Part shown: one piece after another, positions 1 to 5,082 of the stretch
Numbering within the stretch: position 1 is the stretch's first letter
How the letters are laid out: the number at the start of each line of letters is the position of its first letter
NCBI GenBank assembly: GCA_041687475.1
Contig: JAWLBW010000320.1
Coordinates: 1 to 5,129 of the forward strand
Reading direction: 5' to 3'
DNA from: JAWLBW01 sp041687475
GTDB lineage: Bacteria > J088 > JAWLBW01
Length of the DNA: 5,129 bases
Notes under the pieces: model-generated
Told to the model about the DNA's origin: nothing
The model's database searches: none
What the model saw: the letters and a program-made list of their open reading frames with translations, nothing else
Made by a program: the position numbers and the translations under genes

Positions 1-390
1 GGCTTCGAACATGGTGCGCACGCCCTTCAGATCGGCGGGCGGGTTCATGGCGTCGACCGGTCGGTTCTCATAACGCACGGCCGGTACGCCCAGCGCTTCG
101 ACCTTGGCCATGCCCAGGGCGCTCGGGTACAGGTCGGTCATGCGTATTTCGACGTCGGCTTGCCCCCGCTGCAATCGGGGCAGTATCTGCAGGAGTGGCC
201 CTGTGCCCCCCGAACCCAGATCGACAATCTGCTTTTCGCCGGTCTGCCTGAGCAGCGTCTGCAGCTTGTCGGCAAAGGGTGAAAGATCGAGCATTTGCTC
301 GGCCCGTTGCAGGTAAGCACGCATGCCGTCGTGCAGCACCCGCGGAAACCACGAGAAGTCGCCGAATTCGAAAAGGTGAAGCCTGCCCAT
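1..390 (-). CDS. Class I SAM-dependent methyltransferase-like protein, N-terminal 130 residues (runs off the left edge)
   Basis: The minus strand reads without a stop from an ATG at 390 down to base 1, giving 130 residues; the C-terminus lies outside the window. The start is supported by an AAGGAG ribosome binding site (plus-strand 398-403) seven bases upstream. Residues 55-64 read IVDLGSGGTG, a clear glycine-rich SAM-binding motif I, and D86 in MTDLYP is at the place of the acidic residue that binds the ribose of SAM at the end of strand 2. The N-terminus (HLFEF then WFP, residues 5-16) matches the start of the related gene at 1173 (PWFPSFL), so the two are paralogues. The substrate cannot be told. 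The gene is divergent from the TetR gene with 47 bases between them, so it is probably a target of that regulator. A TATATT at 428-433 (minus) could be its -10, but no good -35 is seen. The fold call is firm; enzymatic activity is inferred from intact motifs. Confidence 0.85.
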   Translation of the reverse strand, partial: MGRLHLFEFGDFSWFPRVLHDGMRAYLQRAEQMLDLSPFADKLQTLLRQTGEKQIVDLGSGGTGPLLQILPRLQRGQADVEIRMTDLYPSALGMAKVEALGVPAVRYENRPVDAMNPPADLKGVRTMFEA

Positions 391-401
391 TTCCGTGCTC
401 C

Positions 402-430
402 TTGCTGTTGTTCAATCGACCGATTAAAAT
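402..430 (+). promoter_or_regulatory. Candidate sigma-70-type promoter of the tetR gene
   Basis: TTGCTG (402-407) and TAAAAT (425-430) are separated by 17 bases, the ideal spacing for a housekeeping promoter. Transcription would begin about seven bases after the -10, at or next to the ATG at 438, so the mRNA would be leaderless. This agrees with the absence of any Shine-Dalgarno sequence before that ATG. The -10 overlaps the palindrome at 411-428. Read from sequence only. Confidence 0.55.
411..428. promoter_or_regulatory. Candidate TetR operator in the divergent intergenic region
   Basis: TTCAATCGACCGATTAAA is an 18-bp near-perfect dyad: arms AATCG and CGATT around a 2-base centre, extended by TT/AA after a single mismatched pair. 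It sits between the divergent starts at 390 and 438 and overlaps the tetR -10. Size, symmetry and location are typical of TetR-family operators that control both the regulator and the divergent gene. Occupancy would block the tetR promoter and probably the methyltransferase promoter too. Binding by this TetR is inferred. Confidence 0.6.
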
Positions 431-437
431 ATATCCC

Positions 438-1124
438 ATGGCGAAAAAGATTGCACGGCCGAAGAAAGACGTGCTCGACGAAAAGGCCGCCGGCCTGCGG
501 GAAAACCTGCTGCGAGCGGGGCTGCACCTGTTTGCCGAGAAGGGCTTTGCGGCCACGAGTACCCGTGAAATCGCCCGCGAGGCCGGCTGCAACCTCAGCC
601 TCATCAACTACTATTTCGGCGGAAAGGAAGGGCTGTATGAAGCCGTATTCCTCGAGAAGATAGGCCCGATTCGCGATTCGCTGCCCGAGGCCTACAGCAT
701 CGACCCCGCGCAGATGGGGCTTGATAGGAAAGGGTTCTTCGGGGTGCTCACGCAGCTTATCGCCCTCAACGTGCATAGCTATCTTGCCGATCCTGCGTTC
801 GGTCGACTCATGCACCGTGAGGTACTCGACGGTGTACCCTACGCCCGCAACGTTCTCGACGGCATGCTGCTGCAGATGCTGGAAAGCCTTACCCGGCTGG
901 TCGAGTGGGGAAAGGGCGAAGGCTTCCTGCGCGAAGACGTTCACGCGCCTACGTCGCTCATGTTGTTGAGCCGCGCCATCGACGGCTATCTGGCAATGGT
1001 CGATGCACTGCGCGGCCGTTCGGACGTCACCGGTCTGCTCATGGATCCGCAGGTCGATACGGAAGGCTTCACGCGGCAGGTCGTCGAACTCTTCCTGCGG
1101 GGGCTCGAGCGAAAAGAACCATAG
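438..1124 (+). CDS. TetR/AcrR family transcriptional regulator
   Basis: A 228-residue protein, the normal size for the family. The N-terminal helix-turn-helix spans about residues 20-67: LLRAGLHLFAEKGFAATSTR, then EIAREAG, then the recognition helix and the hallmark NYYFGGKEGLY (57-67). A basic tail (KKIARPKK) precedes it. The remaining helical part (about 75-225) is the ligand-binding and dimer domain, whose inducer cannot be deduced. Such proteins are usually dimeric repressors released by a small molecule. The ATG at 438 is chosen because it starts the basic tail before the helix-turn-helix. It has no Shine-Dalgarno, but a promoter placed for leaderless transcription precedes it. Longer upstream in-frame starts would run back through the divergent gene and are unlikely. 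The gene is divergent to one methyltransferase-like gene and 48 bases upstream of a paralogous one, so both are likely members of its regulon. Confidence 0.93.
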   Translation: MAKKIARPKKDVLDEKAAGLRENLLRAGLHLFAEKGFAATSTREIAREAGCNLSLINYYFGGKEGLYEAVFLEKIGPIRDSLPEAYSIDPAQMGLDRKGFFGVLTQLIALNVHSYLADPAFGRLMHREVLDGVPYARNVLDGMLLQMLESLTRLVEWGKGEGFLREDVHAPTSLMLLSRAIDGYLAMVDALRGRSDVTGLLMDPQVDTEGFTRQVVELFLRGLERKEP

Positions 1125-1172
1125 TCACCCGGCTTCGGCAGACGACGAGCAGGGAAAAAAGGAGAGGGGAAG

Positions 1173-1858
1173 ATGCGTAGAATGCAACTGCCGCAAATCA
1201 CCGAACAGCCTTGGTTTCCCTCGTTTCTGCGACGGCAGATGCACGAATTCCTGACCTGGTTCGTTGGTCGCGTGGGGCTGCCAAACCCTTTGTTCCCCTG
1301 GTGGAAAGGGGGCTGGGGCATGCCGAGGCGCCTGTCCTTCACAACCTCGACTTTGCCCCCGGCGCCGGCGTCGAAACCTTACGGCCCTATCTCGACGCCG
1401 ATATCGAAATTTGCAAGGTTGAAACCGAGGCTTTCGAGCCTGCTGGACGAGGGTTGTATACGTTCGTCAACTCGCTGCACGCGCTTCCACCCGAAAAAGC
1501 GCGCGCATACCTGCGGAAAATCGCCGAATCCGGAAATCCCGTAGTGGCGGTCGAGGGCAACAACGACAACTGGTGGCAGGCCGTCGGCATGCTGATATTC
1601 GTGCCCCTTTCCGTACTGCTGTCGGCGCCCTTCGTCAGGCCGTTCCGGTTCAGCCGGCTGCTCTTCTCCTGGCTGCTTCCCATCCTGCCCGTCGTGACTT
1701 CGGTCGACGGCGCGCTCGCCCTCTTCAAGCTCTACAATCCCAGCGATCTCGACGAGCTCACGGCCGCCATCGACGTACCCGGGTACCGGTGGGAAGCCGG
1801 CAAGCGCAACAACGGGCGCGGCGGGGCGATTATCTACCTGCTGGGGTATCGCGAGTAG
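1173..1858 (+). pseudogene. Methyltransferase-like paralogue with hydrophobic C-terminus, interrupted by a -1 frame change
   Basis: The gene starts at ATG 1173 behind a GGAGAGG ribosome binding site (from 1161). Its N-terminus (QLPQITEQPWFPSFLRRQM) matches the left-edge methyltransferase-like gene. From about 1283 the family-like sequence continues one base back in another frame (KPFVPLVERGLG onward) to the TAG at 1856-1858; unshifted translation stops at 1544. Joined, the product is about 228 residues. Motif I is reduced to LDFAPGAG, and the stretch holding the strand-2 acid seen in the paralogue (MTDLYP) is shortened and lacks it. LYTFVNSLHALPPEKARAYL corresponds to the later Rossmann core. 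Two strongly hydrophobic stretches follow (GMLIFVPLSVLLSAPFV and FSRLLFSWLLPILPVV), suggesting membrane association. The family usually ends with YLLGY-like residues, and this one does too. It may be a pseudogene, a sequencing error or a programmed -1 frameshift: the heptamers AAACCCT and CCCTTTG lie exactly in the right phase. Probably co-transcribed with tetR, 48 bases upstream. Confidence 0.75.
1791..1805 (+). repeat. 15-bp direct repeat, copy 1 (inside the 3' end of the methyltransferase-like gene)
   Basis: GGGAAGCCGGCAAGC occurs here, encoding part of the conserved YRWEAGKR region, and again exactly 80 bases downstream at 1871-1885, beyond the stop codon. Flanking bases do not match, so only this core is repeated. 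Confidence 0.75.
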
Positions 1859-1870
1859 GGGCGTGCAGTA

Positions 1871-1885
1871 GGGAAGCCGGCAAGC
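1871..1885 (+). repeat. 15-bp direct repeat, copy 2 (downstream of the stop)
   Basis: Exact second copy of GGGAAGCCGGCAAGC. It lies 13 bases after the stop at 1856-1858 and may be the scar of a small tandem duplication or of recombination at the end of the gene. It is not translated. Confidence 0.75.
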
Positions 1886-1891
1886 ACCAAC

Positions 1892-1921
1892 GCTGCCTGC
1901 TACGTCCTGACGCAGCCTTTT
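1892..1921 (+). terminator. Possible weak intrinsic terminator after the methyltransferase-like gene
   Basis: Inverted sequences here can fold either as GCT-A-CGT / ACG-C-AGC with a CCTG loop (1899-1916) or as GTCs paired further out, and are followed by CTTTT (1917-1921). The stem is short and imperfect and the T run is only four, so this is a weak candidate. Its position 34 bases after a stop codon and before an independent gene is the main support. Confidence 0.35.
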
Positions 1922-1947
1922 CGACCGTTGACGCTCAGCCGATGCAC

Positions 1948-1959
1948 GGAATCGATTCC
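1948..1959. promoter_or_regulatory. 12-bp perfect palindrome upstream of the lipoprotein gene
   Basis: GGAATCGATTCC is its own reverse complement, and the dyad extends to ACGG/CCGT if one extra C is bulged out (1946-1962). It lies in non-coding sequence 115 bases before the lipoprotein start. It shares the AATCG/CGATT half-sites with the proposed TetR operator at 411-428, but with overlapping rather than separated arms. A regulator site is plausible; the binder is unknown. Confidence 0.4.
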
Positions 1960-1979
1960 CGTCGTATGTAGATATCGTC

Positions 1980-2008
1980 TTGCAATTCAGTCGGCCATGA
2001 AGTAAGGT
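1980..2008 (+). promoter_or_regulatory. Weak candidate promoter of the lipoprotein gene
   Basis: TTGCAA (1980-1985) and TAAGGT (2003-2008) are 17 bases apart. The -35 is reasonable and the -10 matches consensus at only three positions. It is the best pair I can find between the previous gene and the ATG at 2074, and would give a leader of about 60 bases. Confidence 0.25.
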
Positions 2009-2073
2009 GTCGGCAAGCGGTACGCCATGGGGTGGAATGTGGGACGAGCGGAATTGCCGAGCGGAGCATGCAG

Positions 2074-3246
2074 ATGCCGAAACATCTTTGGCCGATATTT
2101 CTGGTGCTGGGGGCCTGTAGCGCAAGTCCCCTTTCGAGCGTCGATTCGCAGGCGCGGAAAGAGGCCGGGCAGCATGTCGGCGACGTCGTAAGAGCCGTGC
2201 CGCAGGTCAAGCTCCTTTCGCCGATGCAGGCGGCGGCCGGCGACACGGTGGTGGCGAAAGGTTCCTTCGAACGGCCGGGTACCGGGCCGGTCGCGGTGCG
2301 CTTTCACGACCGGTGGATCGTTCCTGAGGCCGTTTCCGGCGAAGAGGTGTCGTTCAAGGTGCCCGACCTGCCGGGCGGAAAATATTCCGTGCAGATCCTT
2401 TCATCCCACTCGCTTTCCGAGCCGGTCGATTTTCAGCTTGCAGCCGGTGTCCGAACCGCGTACTCCTTCGCGCCGCGCGTCGATCACCTGCCGGTAAGCA
2501 CTCGTTTGCTGCTACTCGAGGGAACGGGCTTTGTTCCCGGGGGCGAAGTTCATATCGGCGATATTCGGCTGCCGGTCATTGAGGACGAGGAGGCCGAACC
2601 CACCCGCGTGACGGCAGACTGGCCGCGTGAGCTGCCCCCGGGCACGTATGACGTGCGCTTTGCAGCCGACGGCATCAGCTCGCGGCCCGTGGAAATCGAC
2701 GTTCGCCCGACCTTGCTGTACTTCTCGCCCGAAAACGTTCGGGGCGGTGAGACCGTGGTCGGACACGGCGCCAATCTCGGCGACGAAGAAAGCGTGTATC
2801 TCGGCGTCGACCTGCAGTACGGCTATGAAATAACCGCTCCTGTATCAGGCGCGGAGGTGACCGGCGTTACGTTCAGCGTACCCGTCACGGCGGGCTCGGG
2901 AATCGCCTACCGGTGGCGAGACGAAGATTATCATGAACGCGCGCTGACCATCTGGCCGTCCATCGATTCCGTAACTCCAGCCACCGCCGTAACGGGAGAA
3001 ACGCTTACGATCCGGGGCCGGAACCTGGGCTGGGGGGGCATTACCTTCATTCCCGAAGATCGTTCGGCGTCGATTACCCTGGGGGGAACAGAGTGGCCTT
3101 GCCCCTGCGAATGGTACCCCACCGTCATCACGGTGACGGTTCCGGCGACCATGACGCCGGGTGAAAAGAGCATCTGGATGTCGCCCTACGAACGTAGCCC
3201 CCTCAGCTACGTGTACGCCGCCACCACGGTTACGATTTCGCCCTGA
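2074..3246 (+). CDS. Lipoprotein with about four IPT/TIG-like repeats
   Basis: A 390-residue secreted lipoprotein. Residues 1-14 are a very short signal peptide (MPKHLWPIFLVLGA) and C15 is the lipidation site in a LGAC lipobox. The ATG at 2074 is preferred because GGAG at 2063-2066 lies seven bases upstream; the in-frame ATG at 2068 would be only one base from it. After a polar linker, four similar beta-rich units follow, starting near residues 43, 125, 212 and 295. Each shows the IPT/TIG pattern: a P-x-[aliphatic] opening with S/TP, G-[DE]-T-[LV] and G-x-x-[FL] (clearest in unit 4: SVTPATAVTGETLTIRGRNL), and a late P-P/P-G-x-[YK]. These immunoglobulin-like domains occur in surface and adhesion proteins and in periplasmic scaffolds. 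Unit 4 contains a CPC pair (C343, C345). Mature residue 2 is Ser, compatible with outer-membrane sorting under the enterobacterial rule. Ligand and partner unknown; the gene stands alone and is convergent with its right neighbour. Confidence 0.85.
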   Translation: MPKHLWPIFLVLGACSASPLSSVDSQARKEAGQHVGDVVRAVPQVKLLSPMQAAAGDTVVAKGSFERPGTGPVAVRFHDRWIVPEAVSGEEVSFKVPDLPGGKYSVQILSSHSLSEPVDFQLAAGVRTAYSFAPRVDHLPVSTRLLLLEGTGFVPGGEVHIGDIRLPVIEDEEAEPTRVTADWPRELPPGTYDVRFAADGISSRPVEIDVRPTLLYFSPENVRGGETVVGHGANLGDEESVYLGVDLQYGYEITAPVSGAEVTGVTFSVPVTAGSGIAYRWRDEDYHERALTIWPSIDSVTPATAVTGETLTIRGRNLGWGGITFIPEDRSASITLGGTEWPCPCEWYPTVITVTVPATMTPGEKSIWMSPYERSPLSYVYAATTVTISP

Positions 3247-3313
3247 GCATCCACGCGACCGAGCGAAGAAATCCCCGAATGGAATCGGACTCCCGTTAAG
3301 CCCTCTTGGCCAT

Positions 3314-3332
3314 TTCGTGCAACCGTGCTGCA
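3314..3332 (+). repeat. Left copy of a 19-bp perfect inverted repeat bracketing the small membrane protein gene
   Basis: TTCGTGCAACCGTGCTGCA here is repeated as its exact reverse complement at 3622-3640. This copy lies two bases beyond the stop of the minus-strand gene (3335-3337), in the gap between two convergent genes. It can also fold on itself (CGTGCA against TGCAAG with one mismatch, loop ACCGTGC), so it could act as a 3' hairpin for either transcript, though no T run follows on either side. Confidence 0.85.
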
Positions 3333-3334
3333 AG

Positions 3335-3559
3335 TCAATAGCCCGCCGTACGGTGCCCGTACTTCCCGAATCGGTCCATGCCCTTGTAGGCCAGAACCCA
3401 CGTTGCAATCCAGCACGCCAACGCCGCCGCGACCGTGATCAGTACCGCCGTGGGGTTGCGCTCGGCCAGGGCGATGGCAATGGCCATTCCCCCGAAAAGA
3501 ACGAAGAGGCCGACCCAGAACAGGGTGCCGGCCAGAAGCAGATAGTTCTCCTGTTTCAT
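3335..3559 (-). CDS. Small two-helix membrane protein (hypothetical)
   Basis: A 74-residue protein read from the ATG at 3559-3557. GGGAGG (plus-strand 3566-3571), six bases upstream, supports this start over an in-frame ATG nine codons earlier, which would put the ribosome binding site inside the gene. It has two hydrophobic segments, about residues 6-31 (LLLAGTLFWVGLFVLFGG and following) and 36-57 (TAVLITVAAALACWIATWVL). A short charged loop (AERNP) separates them, and the tail is basic and polar (YKGMDRFGKYGHRTAGY). By the positive-inside rule the C-terminal tail is probably cytoplasmic, giving a hairpin in the inner membrane. I do not recognise a named family, and no function is proposed. 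The real-gene call rests on the good ribosome binding site, an extended -10 just upstream, and the coherent helix pattern. It is bracketed by a 19-bp inverted repeat and is convergent with the lipoprotein gene. Confidence 0.8.
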   Translation of the reverse strand: MKQENYLLLAGTLFWVGLFVLFGGMAIAIALAERNPTAVLITVAAALACWIATWVLAYKGMDRFGKYGHRTAGY

Positions 3560-3581
3560 GTATCGCCTCCCTGAAAAAACC

Positions 3582-3590
3582 AGCATAGCA
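3582..3590 (-). promoter_or_regulatory. Extended -10 promoter element of the small membrane protein gene
   Basis: On the minus strand this reads TGCTATGCT, an extended -10 (TGn followed by TATGCT, four of six consensus bases including the key first, second and last). Transcription would start near 3575, leaving a leader of about 15 bases that contains the ribosome binding site. No convincing -35 is present, as is usual for extended -10 promoters. Confidence 0.5.
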
Positions 3591-3603
3591 CGGCTGCCGG
3601 CTG

Positions 3604-3617
3604 ACCGGGAGACCGGT
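3604..3617. other. Short hairpin-forming dyad
   Basis: ACCGG-GAGA-CCGGT is a perfect 5-bp stem with a GNRA-type GAGA tetraloop when read on the plus strand. It lies just upstream of the small gene's promoter and four bases from the right inverted-repeat copy. It may be part of the same palindromic unit or an operator; no T run follows, so it is not a standard terminator. Confidence 0.4.
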
Positions 3618-3621
3618 TACG

Positions 3622-3640
3622 TGCAGCACGGTTGCACGAA
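3622..3640 (-). repeat. Right copy of the 19-bp perfect inverted repeat
   Basis: The minus strand here reads TTCGTGCAACCGTGCTGCA, identical to 3314-3332 on the plus strand. With one base each side it is also a perfect internal dyad: CGTGCA (3620-3625), 7-base loop, TGCACG (3633-3638). It lies about 50-65 bases upstream of the predicted start of transcription of the small membrane protein gene. The rest of the gap to 3840 contains no gene I can support; a shorter partial match (TTCGTGCA) recurs at 3664-3671. Confidence 0.85.
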
Positions 3641-3809
3641 TGTGACCAGTGGCCTGCGACGGCTTCGTGCAGCGCGGGCGGACGCATTGTTATTGTTTTC
3701 CGCTCGAAAGCCCGGTTCGGGGACGGATGAAGCTGTTCCCGAGACTTCCCCCTGAGCTCTTTACCTGCAAATCACCAGGTGCGCAGAGCAGAATCGCCGG
3801 GCCTGAATG

Positions 3810-3822
3810 TGTACACTGTACA
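3810..3822. promoter_or_regulatory. Tandem TGTACA palindrome before the channel gene
   Basis: TGTACA-C-TGTACA: two copies of a self-complementary hexamer one base apart, the whole being symmetrical, and the first also part of the octamer GTGTACAC (3809-3816). It ends two bases before the AAGGAGG ribosome binding site of the channel gene (3825-3831). It could be a regulator site or, in RNA, a small stem close to the ribosome binding site. Function is inferred from symmetry and position only. Confidence 0.4.
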
Positions 3823-3840
3823 GCAAGGAGGAATGCGCAG

Positions 3841-5082
3841 ATGGAAAACGTGCTTGCCTGGCTGCATGCTCACCCGGTTGCAGAACAATTCGCCGGCGTC
3901 GGCCTGCTCTTAATCGTCGCCACTCTGGCCCACCTCGTCACCAAAAGAATTCTACTGACCCTGGTCGCTCGCTTCGTCAAAGGCACCGCCTTTACCTGGG
4001 ACGACGCCCTCGAAGCCCGCGGCGTTTTTCGCATGGGGGCCTGGCTGGCGCCCGCGCTGGTATTCTCGAACGGCGCACGCCTGCTGCCCTTTCACCCGAC
4101 CCTGCAGACCAGCATCGAACGCATCGCCAGCGCCATCGTGGCCATATCGATTACCCTGGCGTTTACCCGCGCCCTGAGCGCGCTTAACGACGTCTACAAC
4201 GCAAACCCGCGTTGGCGTTCGCGCCCCATCAAGGGTTATGTGCAGCTCGGGCAGATGTTCGTGTACGTCATGGGGGCGGTCGCGTTCATCTCCGTTCTCT
4301 TCGACAAATCGCCCTGGGCCTTCTTGAGCGGCGTCGGCGCCATGACCGCCGTGCTCTTGTTGGTTTTCAAGGACACCATTCTTTCGCTCGTAGCCTCGGT
4401 GCAGCTGGCCTCGAACGACATGGTGCGCGTGGGCGATTGGATCGAGATGCCTCAGTACAGCGCCGACGGCGACGTCATCGACGTAGCTCTGCACACCGTC
4501 AAGGTACAGAACTGGGACAAGACGGTCAGCACCATTCCCACGTACGCGCTCATTTCCGAAGGCTTCCGCAACTGGCGTACCATGCCCCAATCGGGGGGAA
4601 GGCGCATCAAACGCAGCGTCTATATCGACATCGCCACCATCAAGCACCTCGACGAAGACGAGATTCACCAGCTGCACGACTACGACCTGCTGACCGCTTA
4701 CATGGACAAGAAAATGGCCGAGGTTTCGGAAACCAACCGCCTGCGGGGAGAAAAAATCAGCATTCTCGCCAACAAGCGACGCCTGACCAACATCGGCACC
4801 TTTCGCGCGTACATCGACGCCTATCTGCGTAATCACCCCGGCATTCACCAGGAACTGACGCTCATGGTGCGCCACCTGCCGCAGACGCCCGACGGGCTTC
4901 CGCTCGAGATTTACTGTTTCGCCAACGACACCCGGTGGGTGCAGTACGAGGGCATTCAGGCCGACATTTTCGACCATATCATGGCGATTGCACCCGAGTT
5001 CGACCTGCGCGTGTTCCAGAATCCCTCGGGCGCCGACATACGCTCCATCGGCTCGCAGGTGCGCGACCGGCTTACCGCGTAG
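3841..5082 (+). CDS. ybdG: Mechanosensitive channel of the MscS superfamily, YbdG (MscM) type
   Basis: A 413-residue inner-membrane channel, almost the same length as E. coli YbdG (415). YbdG contributes to miniconductance mechanosensitive activity, releasing solutes on membrane tension and helping cells survive osmotic shifts. The ATG at 3841 is chosen because AAGGAGG (3825-3831) lies nine bases upstream and upstream in-frame residues look non-coding. Hydrophobic helices lie at about 18-34, 68-84, 92-112 and 136-154. The pore-lining helix is about 160-189 (SGVGAMTAVLLLVFKD, then LVASVQL). The MscS beta domain follows with NDMVRVGDWIEMP (192-204), DGDVIDVALHTVKVQNWD and TIPTYALIS. GGRRIKRSVYID (252 on), NIGTFRAYIDAYLRNHP and IQADIFDHIMAIAPEF in the C-terminal cytoplasmic part recall YbdG closely as I remember it. 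Where YbdG has FKDP this protein has FKDT. It seems to be transcribed alone; no strong promoter is visible upstream. Confidence 0.93.
   Translation: MENVLAWLHAHPVAEQFAGVGLLLIVATLAHLVTKRILLTLVARFVKGTAFTWDDALEARGVFRMGAWLAPALVFSNGARLLPFHPTLQTSIERIASAIVAISITLAFTRALSALNDVYNANPRWRSRPIKGYVQLGQMFVYVMGAVAFISVLFDKSPWAFLSGVGAMTAVLLLVFKDTILSLVASVQLASNDMVRVGDWIEMPQYSADGDVIDVALHTVKVQNWDKTVSTIPTYALISEGFRNWRTMPQSGGRRIKRSVYIDIATIKHLDEDEIHQLHDYDLLTAYMDKKMAEVSETNRLRGEKISILANKRRLTNIGTFRAYIDAYLRNHPGIHQELTLMVRHLPQTPDGLPLEIYCFANDTRWVQYEGIQADIFDHIMAIAPEFDLRVFQNPSGADIRSIGSQVRDRLTA

Noticed and set aside
279..437. Upstream start of tetR at 279
   Set aside because: It would run through the divergent gene's 5' end, promoter and operator, and adds residues not seen in the family.
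138..944. Long minus-strand open frame of 268 codons across the tetR region
   Set aside because: It lies antisense to a clear TetR coding sequence and matches no recognisable protein; long antisense frames are expected at this GC content.
1379..2125. 248-codon minus-strand open frame over the methyltransferase-like gene and the following gap
   Set aside because: No ribosome binding site or family-like sequence; the opposite strand carries the conserved C-terminal half of the methyltransferase-like protein.
3620..3640. Right repeat copy as an intrinsic terminator
   Set aside because: The stem is good but no T run follows on either strand, and it lies upstream of a promoter, not after a gene.
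3307..3654. TGGCC at 3307-3311 and 3650-3654 as a target-site duplication
   Set aside because: Neither copy abuts its inverted-repeat end, and a 5-base match is weak; kept only as a remark.
3649..3840. N-terminal extension of the channel gene to an upstream ATG at 3649
   Set aside because: The extra residues are Arg/Cys-rich and unlike any channel N-terminus, while ATG 3841 has an AAGGAGG and gives the family's length.
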